From an uncultured Acetobacter sp. (lineage in GTDB: Bacteria; Pseudomonadota; Alphaproteobacteria; Acetobacterales; Acetobacteraceae): DNA of 19,751 nt. The position numbers and the translations under genes are program-made. The stretch spans positions 1 through 19,751 of the forward strand of contig NZ_CALLXM010000040.1 in NCBI RefSeq assembly GCF_937875265.1, written 5' to 3'. This document shows positions 14,073-19,751 of the stretch, piece by piece (positions within the stretch are counted from its first letter, which is position 1; each line of letters begins with the position of its first letter). Below the pieces are notes generated by a model. The model worked only from the letters and a program-made list of their open reading frames with translations, was not told the origin of the DNA and searched no databases.

Positions 14073-16499
14073 ATGCCTCGTTCCCCGCCAGACTCGTTTA
14101 TGGTTTCCTCCCGAAAAACGCCGGTAAAACCGACTAAGCACACAAAGCAGGCTCTTGAAAATTCGGCTCTGATTCCGCGGAAAACACAGCGCGCATCATC
14201 GACTTCTCGTGTTGTGTCGTCTCATTCCAACGCGGCTGAGTCTGACGTTTTGCAGACTACTGAGGCGCCGGCAAAACGTGGTCGCCCTCGAAAGGCGGTC
14301 TCCTTGACGCCTGCGCCACAGCCGACCCGTTCTGGCAAACCTGTAGTGACTGAAACGCTTTCTAAAGTTGAAGCACTGAGGCGGCGCGCTCGTATTCGCA
14401 AGAGTGCTCGCCGTGCAGCGGTGCCCGAGGTGAAAGCTGAGCTGAAGCTGCCCCGTGCCAAAAAGCCTGTAGTAGTGGCTCCAGAGCGGCTACCGCCTTT
14501 GCGGGGGCATCTGGATGTGCGGGAGCGAGGGCGGCTGGCGGGCTGGGCGAGTGATGGTTCCGGCGTGCCGGTGCGGCTGCGCGTGCTGGATAACGGTATA
14601 ACCCTTGGCACAGTTCTTGCCGCGTCCTACCGGGCTGATCTGGAAAAAGCCGGAATAGGCAAAGGGCATCATGCTTTTGAGTTTGTGATTGAAGGCGGCC
14701 TTTCTGACACGCAGGATCATGATATCCGCGTGGAACGGGTGGAGGATCATGCCGCACTTGTCGGCTCCCCCTGGATTGTGCGGGCCGGACGGAAACCGGC
14801 AGCCACAGGGCAGGAAGCAGCGCCCTTACCGCGTCCGCCTCAGGAATGCGGGCAGGGCTATCTGGATTATGCAGGCCATCGGCGGGTGTGTGGCTGGGCG
14901 CAGGATGCCGCACGGCCCGAGGGTCCTGTTACCGTGCAGATTCTGGATAACGGGCAGCTGGTGGCGCGGGTTTTGGCTAATCGGTATCGTGGGGATCTGG
15001 ATGCAGCCGGACCGGGTGGGGGGCGTCATGGGTTTGACTGCCTTTTGCCCGTGCCGCTGTCTCCCACCGTGCGGCACATTATCCGCGTAGTGCGTGATCA
15101 TGACGGAGTGGAACTGCTCGGCTCTCCGCTGGTGCTGGACCCGGTTTCCGAACTGGATGCCAACTTACAGGACGCGTTCTCCCGCATTATCCAGAACCTG
15201 AGCGGGCGGAAAAATTCCGAGCAGGCCTTACAGTTTCTCATGGAACAAACAACGGCCCTCCGCCAGCAGATGGCGGATCAGGCAACTGGCCGTACGCGCA
15301 AGGCGCTGGATCGGGAGGTGGCGTTGCGCACCGGGGGCAGTCGGGGTGCTCGTGGGGCAGGCGCTACACGTTTGGCCGGGCACCCTGCGGCACGCACGGG
15401 CACAGCCGATGCACCGCGTATTCTGTTTGTAGATGAACGGTTCCCCGATGGCACGCGAGATGCGGGGTCACAGGCGTTGCTGTCCCACATGCAGGCGGCG
15501 CGGGCGCTGGGGTTTGATGTGGTTTTTGCTGCGTCGCGTGAGCAGGTGGCGCCTCCGGCAGCGCGCACAGTGCTCGAGCAAGAGAAAATAGCTTTCTGGA
15601 GCCTGCCTTTTTACGCATCGGTTGAGGAAGGATTGCGGCTGGAAAGCCATAGTTTTACCTGCGTTTATTTGCATCGGGTGGGCATTGTGTCCCGGTATAT
15701 GGAGCTGGCGCGGTTGTATCAGCCCAAAGCGCGGGTGGTGTATAGCGTGGCGGACCTGCACCATGTGCGGCTGGAGCGGCAGGCGCGGGAGCTGGAACAG
15801 CCGGAACTGTTGCCGCGTGCGGCCCGGCTGCGTCTGCTGGAAGGGTTGGGCGCGTTGCAGGCCAATATTACCCTGACACATTCGCCTGTAGAGGCCGCAC
15901 TTTTGCAGCAACTGGCCCCAAGGGCGCAGGTATGCACAGTGCCGTGGAGTGTGCCGGTGGTGCGTAAAAAACCGCGCATGGCGGGGCGGCGCGGGGTGCT
16001 GTTTGTGGGGCATTATGCACATCTGCCCAACGTGGATGCCGCCTTCTGGCTGGTACGGGAGATCATGCCGCTGGTATGGGCGCAGGTGCCGGATATGCCG
16101 TGTGTGCTGGTGGGCAGTAACATGCCGCCTTCAGTGCAGGCGCTGGCTGGCCTGCAGGTGCAGGCGCTTGGGCATGTGCCTGATCTGGCCCCGCTTTACG
16201 CGCAGATGCGGCTTGGCCTTGCACCGTTACGCTTTGGGGCAGGAGTGAAGGGCAAGGTTCTGGACAGTTTTGCGGCGGGCCTTCCGTGTGTCATGACACC
16301 GGTGGCGGCTGAAGGGATTGTTCTGCCAGAGATCTTAAAACCACTGGTGGCCCCGGATGCAGCGGGCATGGCCCGGTTAATTCTGGCCTTGCAGGACGAT
16401 GCTCTGGCGACAGAGGTTGCGCAGGCTGGCTGGCAGTTCATCAAGGATGAGTGTTCACAAAAATCAGTGACACAGGCCTTGAAAATTATTTTTTCGTGA
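14073..16499 (+). CDS. GT4-type glycosyltransferase with duplicated N-terminal module
   Basis: Protein of 808 residues. Residues 1-140 are basic and disordered, with an AT-hook-like KRGRPRK at 68-74. Residues 143-238 and about 260-355 are two copies of one module ('G.LD.....R..GWA.D......V.....DNG......A..YR.DL..AG.G.G.H.F....P'), a likely beta-sandwich found beside transferases and surface proteins in this group. A helical then disordered linker follows. Residues 449-805 are a Rossmann-type glycosyltransferase: ILFVDERFPDGTRDAGSQAL at its start, GVLFVGHYAHLPNVDAAFWL in the second lobe, and GAGVKGKVLDSFAAGLPCVM near the nucleotide-sugar site, where the usual Glu of 'K.LEA' is Asp. Cytoplasmic; sugar and acceptor unknown. 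It follows the Hint protein by 32 bases, suggesting it modifies that protein or its surface polysaccharide. The AGGGAG abuts the ATG at 14073; 14100 is an alternative start. Confidence 0.88.
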   Translation: MPRSPPDSFMVSSRKTPVKPTKHTKQALENSALIPRKTQRASSTSRVVSSHSNAAESDVLQTTEAPAKRGRPRKAVSLTPAPQPTRSGKPVVTETLSKVEALRRRARIRKSARRAAVPEVKAELKLPRAKKPVVVAPERLPPLRGHLDVRERGRLAGWASDGSGVPVRLRVLDNGITLGTVLAASYRADLEKAGIGKGHHAFEFVIEGGLSDTQDHDIRVERVEDHAALVGSPWIVRAGRKPAATGQEAAPLPRPPQECGQGYLDYAGHRRVCGWAQDAARPEGPVTVQILDNGQLVARVLANRYRGDLDAAGPGGGRHGFDCLLPVPLSPTVRHIIRVVRDHDGVELLGSPLVLDPVSELDANLQDAFSRIIQNLSGRKNSEQALQFLMEQTTALRQQMADQATGRTRKALDREVALRTGGSRGARGAGATRLAGHPAARTGTADAPRILFVDERFPDGTRDAGSQALLSHMQAARALGFDVVFAASREQVAPPAARTVLEQEKIAFWSLPFYASVEEGLRLESHSFTCVYLHRVGIVSRYMELARLYQPKARVVYSVADLHHVRLERQARELEQPELLPRAARLRLLEGLGALQANITLTHSPVEAALLQQLAPRAQVCTVPWSVPVVRKKPRMAGRRGVLFVGHYAHLPNVDAAFWLVREIMPLVWAQVPDMPCVLVGSNMPPSVQALAGLQVQALGHVPDLAPLYAQMRLGLAPLRFGAGVKGKVLDSFAAGLPCVMTPVAAEGIVLPEILKPLVAPDAAGMARLILALQDDALATEVAQAGWQFIKDECSQKSVTQALKIIFS

Positions 16500-16601
16500 C
16501 GGTTTTATGGCGCCGCGTGTTCTGCTTGATACGCTCCCAGTCTTTCCTGTAGCCTGCCGGTGACGTCTCCGTAGAATACTTTTAAGAGGCAGACAGGATT
16601 C

Positions 16602-17018
16602 ATGATAAAAAAAGCAAAAATTATCCTGATTGCAGGCGCGGTGCTTCTGGGTAGTGCGGGGCTGCCAGCGTTCTTTCCGGCTCTGGCCCGAACCGTGCAT
16701 CTCACGCAGCATAAAACCAGCACAGTCGTGTCCGGCACAGTGGAAGGTGTGGACATCATGCCGTTTCAGCTTGCGCTCAAGGAAGGGCAAAGGCTGGATG
16801 TGCAGTGCCATTCCCGCAAAGTTGGTATCTATTTTTTTGTAAAGGACCCGTCCGGCAGCGTTCTTTATAATAGTGCGGAAAGCACGCAGCCCGACAGGTG
16901 GACCGGGCAGGCCACCCAACCCGGTAAATATACGCTGGGGGTTTTCCAGCAGCATCCGTCAGCACGCAAGGGGCAGACGGCTTTCTTCCGCCTGCATCTC
17001 GCTGTGAATGAGAGCTGA
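16602..17018 (+). CDS. Exported PPC-like / PliG-type (g-type lysozyme inhibitor-like) protein
   Basis: Protein of 138 residues with a signal peptide: MIKKAKIILIAGAVLLGSAG, then PAFFPALA-R, with likely cleavage near residue 29. The mature part is one beta-sandwich of the bacterial pre-peptidase C-terminal / PliG type: 'VSGTVEGVDIMPFQLALKEG' (43-62), 'RLDVQC', 'IYFFVKDPSGSVLYNSAE', 'WTGQATQPGKYTLGVFQQHP' and 'TAFFRLHLAV'. Proteins of this look are often annotated as inhibitors of g-type lysozyme acting in the periplasm; that activity is inferred from family resemblance. Weak ribosome sites AGAGG and AGGA precede the ATG. It faces the convergent Nudix gene, whose stop is 13 bases away. Confidence 0.75.
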   Translation: MIKKAKIILIAGAVLLGSAGLPAFFPALARTVHLTQHKTSTVVSGTVEGVDIMPFQLALKEGQRLDVQCHSRKVGIYFFVKDPSGSVLYNSAESTQPDRWTGQATQPGKYTLGVFQQHPSARKGQTAFFRLHLAVNES

Positions 17019-17031
17019 GGGACGAAGCCTT

Positions 17032-17442
17032 TCAGTCGCCTTCCGTTGTCTCGCGCCATGCGGCCAGCGCTACGGTTGTGGCGTGGGTCAGCGGGGTGGG
17101 CAGGGCGTTAAGCGGAAACCACTCCAGCCCACCATGTTTGTGCGGTTCCTGTAGCACCGGCTGGCCGGTAAAGCCGGACACTGTGTAAACCGGGGCCACC
17201 CAGTGAGTGCCGTGTGCAGGGTCAATCTGGTCCACCACACACAGTAAAACGGGGCGTTCTATCACCAGCCCTGTTTCTTCCAGCACCTCCCGCGCAACGG
17301 CTGCGGGCAGCGTTTCAAACGCATCGACCTTGCCGCCGGGCAGGCCCCAGCATCCGGCTTCCGGCGCACGCAGGCGGCGCAGGAGCAAAAGCTGACCCTT
17401 CTGAAAAATCATTGCACCACAGCCTAGGCGGGGGTCTGTCAT
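17032..17442 (-). CDS. Nudix hydrolase (MutT-like)
   Basis: Protein of 136 residues. The full Nudix box G-x5-E-x7-REUxEExGU is present at residues 37-59: GKVDAFE, then TLPAAVA, then REVLEETGL, preceded by WGLPGG. These residues bind the metal and cleave a nucleoside-diphosphate-linked compound in the cytoplasm; the substrate is not predictable. The size matches small MutT/ADP-ribose-type enzymes. The start at 17442 is chosen because CAAGGA lies 6 bases upstream; a longer frame from 17520 has no such site. Divergent from the membrane-protein gene with about 160 structured bases between them. Confidence 0.92.
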   Translation of the reverse strand: MTDPRLGCGAMIFQKGQLLLLRRLRAPEAGCWGLPGGKVDAFETLPAAVAREVLEETGLVIERPVLLCVVDQIDPAHGTHWVAPVYTVSGFTGQPVLQEPHKHGGLEWFPLNALPTPLTHATTVALAAWRETTEGD

Positions 17443-17489
17443 GGGGCATCCTTGTCTTGCGGGTTTGCTGAGCGGGCCTGCATACCCCG

Positions 17490-17571
17490 CTGCGGACTTT
17501 TGGAAAACAGTGTGGTACACCCCACGCCTGCCTGCCCAGGCAGAGCAGTCCGCAGGGCAGGCCTTTGCCTG
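17490..17571 (+). promoter_or_regulatory. Nested inverted repeats in the leader of the membrane-protein operon
   Basis: CTGCGGACT (17490-17498) is perfectly complementary to AGTCCGCAG (17547-17555). Between them lies the perfect 16-base palindrome CTGCCTGCCCAGGCAG (17528-17543), and just after them CAGGC-CTTT-GCCTG (17558-17571) forms another hairpin. Together they could make a multi-stem leader upstream of the ATG at 17605. No T-run follows, so a simple terminator is unlikely. Confidence 0.45.
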
Positions 17572-17604
17572 AGCCGGACGAGACGAGAGGGCAGAGGCGA
17601 GAGA

Positions 17605-18042
17605 ATGATGATAGAAAAAACCTTCAAGGCCGTTCTGGACCGGGCCAATGAGAGCATAGCCGTCAAAATGACCGTGCTGTTTAGCAGCATCTGGTGCGTT
17701 TACGTGTTTCTGGTGTTCTCACTTATTCCCGTTCTGGTGCCACAATGGCAAAATACACTGCTTTATATCAGCAACTGTATTCAACTTGTGGCGTTACCGG
17801 CTCTCATGGTGGGGAATGCGGTTCTCAGTCGCGGGTCGGACAAACGCGCGACGGAAGACCATCAGGCCCTGCTGGAAATCCTTTCGGATGTGCGGGAGGA
17901 GCTGGCGGACCTGAAAGACCGTACGGCAGGTCTGGCACAAAGTACGTCGGAAGCTCTTGCACGGCCACAACTGGAAAATGTGTCCATTTCCGACCAGACA
18001 TTTGTGGATGTGGAAAACCCGGACGCTAAATCGTCCGACTGA
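17605..18042 (+). CDS. Small two-helix membrane protein with coiled-coil tail
   Basis: Protein of 145 residues, function not recognised with certainty. Two membrane segments (about 22-45 VTVLFSSIWCVYVFLVFSL-type, and 51-73 LYISNCIQLVALPALMVGN) are followed by a charged helix with heptad character (80-115, including EDHQALLEILSDVREELADL) and a polar tail. The topology recalls small proteins of the low-affinity iron permease type (PF04120-like), but no diagnostic motif proves this. The start at 17605 has GAGG 7 bases upstream; the frame is open further back to 17452 without a ribosome site. The antiporter begins within 40 bases downstream, so it may be cotranscribed with it. Confidence 0.7.
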   Translation: MMIEKTFKAVLDRANESIAVKMTVLFSSIWCVYVFLVFSLIPVLVPQWQNTLLYISNCIQLVALPALMVGNAVLSRGSDKRATEDHQALLEILSDVREELADLKDRTAGLAQSTSEALARPQLENVSISDQTFVDVENPDAKSSD

Positions 18043-18077
18043 TAATGCAGCGGCAGGCCCGCGCGGGAGTGCTGTGC

Positions 18078-19340
18078 ATGACATCTCTGGGTCTTTTCGC
18101 GCTGGTTATCGGGCTGGCGTCCGTGTTTGCCTTGCTGAATGACAGGCTGCTGCGCCTGCCAATGACCATCGGCATCCTGCTGCTCTCCCTGCTTGCATCC
18201 GGTGCGCTGCTGCTGGCAGAGGCCGTGCTCCCGTGGTCTGCCATGGGGCAGGCCCGCGCCATTCTGGCACAGGTTGATCTTCCTCATACGTTGCTGGATG
18301 GCGCACTTGCGTTTCTGCTGTTTGCCGGTGCGCAGGCGGTGGATATGCGGGAGCTATGGGGGCAGCGTTTTTCGGTACTAGCACTGGCCGTGCTGGGTAC
18401 ATTACTGGCTGTCGTGCTGTTTGCTGGCGGCATGTGGGGTGTTTTCAGCCTGCTGGGGTTGCCCATATCTTTTGCATGGTGTGCGGTTCTGGGCGCTATT
18501 CTGGCCCCGACAGACCCGGTTTCCGTAGTGGGTATGTTGCGGCGGCTTGGGCTGCCCGCCCCGCTTCAGGCCCTGTTTGCAGGGGAAAGCCTGTTTAACG
18601 ATGGCGTGGGTGTGGTGATTTTCACAGTTGCTCTGGGCGTGGCAATGCACGGCGGCTCTGCCTCCGTCGCTGGTCTTGCTCTCCCGTTTGGCTGGGAAGT
18701 AGGTGGTGGTTTGCTGCTGGGGCTGCTGGGCGGCGGTCTGGCGGTGGCAGGGCTGCGGGCCGCGCGGGATGCGCATGTGGAAGTGCTGATCTCGCTCGCG
18801 CTGGCAACCGGCGTGTATAGCCTGAGTGCTGCGCTGGGTATGTCCGGGCCGGTTGCTGTGGTGGCCGCCGGACTGCTGATGGGCACGCCAATGGCACACA
18901 CCGCGCTCACGCCGCATGGTCGCACGGAGCTTCCGGGCTTTTGGGGCATGGTGGATGAAGTTCTGAACGCGCTGCTGTTTGTGGTCATTGGCTTTCAGGT
19001 GCTCGCACTGTCCTTTCATCTGTCCTTTCTGGCTGCGGCCGCGGTGGCAGTGCCGCTTTCCGTGCTGGTGCGCGGGGCGAGTGTGCTGCTGGCCACGTTG
19101 CCGGTCTATCTTTCCGGGCGAGAAAGCCCTGCCGTGCTGGCTGTGCTGACATGGGGCGGCCTGCGAGGCGGAATTTCTCTGGCGCTGGCCCTCAGCCTGC
19201 CAGCCGGGCCGGAGCGGGATCTGCTTTTGTGCGTCAGTTACAGTGTTGTTGTGTTCACCATTCTTGTACAGGGGCTGACCATGCAGCCGCTGGTGCAAAG
19301 ATTTTATCCCGTCAGCCAGACCGGAACAGAGGAAGGATGA
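18078..19340 (+). CDS. CPA1-family Na+/H+ antiporter (NhaP-like)
   Basis: Integral inner-membrane protein of 420 residues with about 12 hydrophobic segments. It shows the cation/proton antiporter-1 signatures: LAPTDPVSVV (TDP at 145-147), GESLFNDGVGVVIF with the Asn174-Asp175 pair that binds the cation, and TWGGLRGGISLALALSLP near the end. Family role: exchange of Na+ or K+ for H+, useful for pH and salt balance in an acid-producing bacterium (inference). Start chosen at 18078 because GGGAG lies 8 bases upstream; an earlier in-frame ATG at 18045 lacks a ribosome site. The stop overlaps a possible ATG of the next gene (ATGA), so the two are coupled. Confidence 0.93.
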   Translation: MTSLGLFALVIGLASVFALLNDRLLRLPMTIGILLLSLLASGALLLAEAVLPWSAMGQARAILAQVDLPHTLLDGALAFLLFAGAQAVDMRELWGQRFSVLALAVLGTLLAVVLFAGGMWGVFSLLGLPISFAWCAVLGAILAPTDPVSVVGMLRRLGLPAPLQALFAGESLFNDGVGVVIFTVALGVAMHGGSASVAGLALPFGWEVGGGLLLGLLGGGLAVAGLRAARDAHVEVLISLALATGVYSLSAALGMSGPVAVVAAGLLMGTPMAHTALTPHGRTELPGFWGMVDEVLNALLFVVIGFQVLALSFHLSFLAAAAVAVPLSVLVRGASVLLATLPVYLSGRESPAVLAVLTWGGLRGGISLALALSLPAGPERDLLLCVSYSVVVFTILVQGLTMQPLVQRFYPVSQTGTEEG

Positions 19341-19345
19341 CCCCC

Positions 19346-19751
19346 ATGCGGGTGCGCTCTCACGCACGGCAGCTTTTGCTGGCCACAGTGGTATTTTCAG
19401 GTGCTGTGCCGTGCCCTGCCTGGGCGCAGGCCGCATCGGGCAGCGTGGGGGCTGGTGGCGTGGCAGACAAAGTTGAGGCAGCCCGCCAAAACCCCGGAGC
19501 AGGAAGCCATAACCGTGCCTCTAGCAGAGCCACGAGTAGCCCGCGTAATGCCAGAGCAACGGGGCCCAAAGCAACGGGGCATGTGGGTCGGCCTTCTGGC
19601 GTGACAGCTGCACAGGGCCATTCCCTTCACCGTTCGGCTTCCACCCCTGTGCCAGCCCAGAAAGCGCAAGCGGAGCAGATTGTGGTGCATGCGGATCCGG
19701 TGGCGTTGCATGCGGGCGGCGGGCTGTTGCGGCCGCAGGATGAGCCGAAGG
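19346..19751 (+). CDS. Probable TonB-dependent outer-membrane receptor, N-terminal part
   Basis: The frame stays open to the right edge; only about 135 residues are seen. It begins MRVRSHARQLLLATVVFSGA with cleavage likely after AWA (PAWA-QAASG), a normal signal peptide. A low-complexity Ser/Ala/Gly/Arg/His-rich stretch follows, and then 'EQIVVHADPVALHAGGGLLRPQDEPK', which resembles the TonB-box and plug entrance of TonB-dependent receptors ('E.IVV.A......GGGL....'). The 5' end is ambiguous: an ATG at 19337 overlaps the antiporter's stop (ATGA), while 19346 has AAGGA about 8 bases upstream and is preferred. The unusually long spacer before the plug is odd. The assignment rests on a short motif. 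Confidence 0.6.
   Translation, partial: MRVRSHARQLLLATVVFSGAVPCPAWAQAASGSVGAGGVADKVEAARQNPGAGSHNRASSRATSSPRNARATGPKATGHVGRPSGVTAAQGHSLHRSASTPVPAQKAQAEQIVVHADPVALHAGGGLLRPQDEPK

Noticed and set aside
18402..19436. Minus-strand open frame of 344 codons opposite the antiporter
   Set aside because: Gln/His/Arg-rich composition typical of antisense to a hydrophobic membrane protein; the antiporter motifs are unambiguous on the other strand.

Overview
The window looks like chromosomal DNA of an acetic acid bacterium (Acetobacteraceae, Alphaproteobacteria; genus not resolvable by eye). This rests on a fairly GC-rich composition, a large repetitive strand-loop-strand protein ending in a Hint domain (a protein type common in Gluconobacter, Acetobacter and Komagataeibacter), and the overall flavour of the tail-fibre, antiporter and receptor genes. 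No rRNA, tRNA, CRISPR array, insertion sequence or integrase was seen.

Layout. (1) 1-1184, minus strand: most of a clade-2 (large-subunit, KatE-like) catalase that runs off the left edge. (2) 1496-8663, plus strand: eight tightly packed phage tail genes: a gp25/gp46-like baseplate protein, a baseplate J-like protein (Mu gp47 type), a DUF2612 protein (Mu gp48-like position), a tail fibre with a gp53-like C-terminus, a fibre-assembly-like protein, a fibre-tail adaptor-like protein, a short fibre protein and an 801-residue pectate-lyase-like tailspike. Most junctions are start/stop overlaps. Capsid, packaging, integrase, lysis, sheath and tube genes are absent, and the last protein begins with an apparent signal peptide. 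(3) 8664-8964: a non-coding stretch with a perfect palindrome beside a TATAAT box, a rho-independent terminator, and a pair of mutually exclusive hairpins. (4) 8965-16499: a 1691-residue repeat protein with a C-terminal Hint domain, followed 32 bases later by an 808-residue GT4-type glycosyltransferase carrying two copies of an N-terminal beta-sandwich-like module. (5) 16602-17018: a small exported PPC/PliG-like protein. (6) 17032-17442, minus: a Nudix hydrolase. (7) 17605-19751: a two-helix membrane protein with a coiled-coil tail, a CPA1 sodium/proton antiporter and the start of a probable TonB-dependent receptor, closely spaced and probably one operon.

How the parts may work together. The tail genes could build a baseplate-and-fibre assembly, either as the late end of a decayed prophage or as a domesticated tail module; the window alone cannot decide. 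The giant Hint protein and the glycosyltransferase are the most suggestive pair: a Ser/Thr/Gly-rich beta-solenoid surface protein with its own sugar transferase, resembling the AIDA-I and TibA adhesin-glycosyltransferase logic but with a self-processing Hint domain where a beta-barrel would be. The best candidates for something undescribed are this pair, the modular triplication inside the repeat protein, and the exported tailspike.
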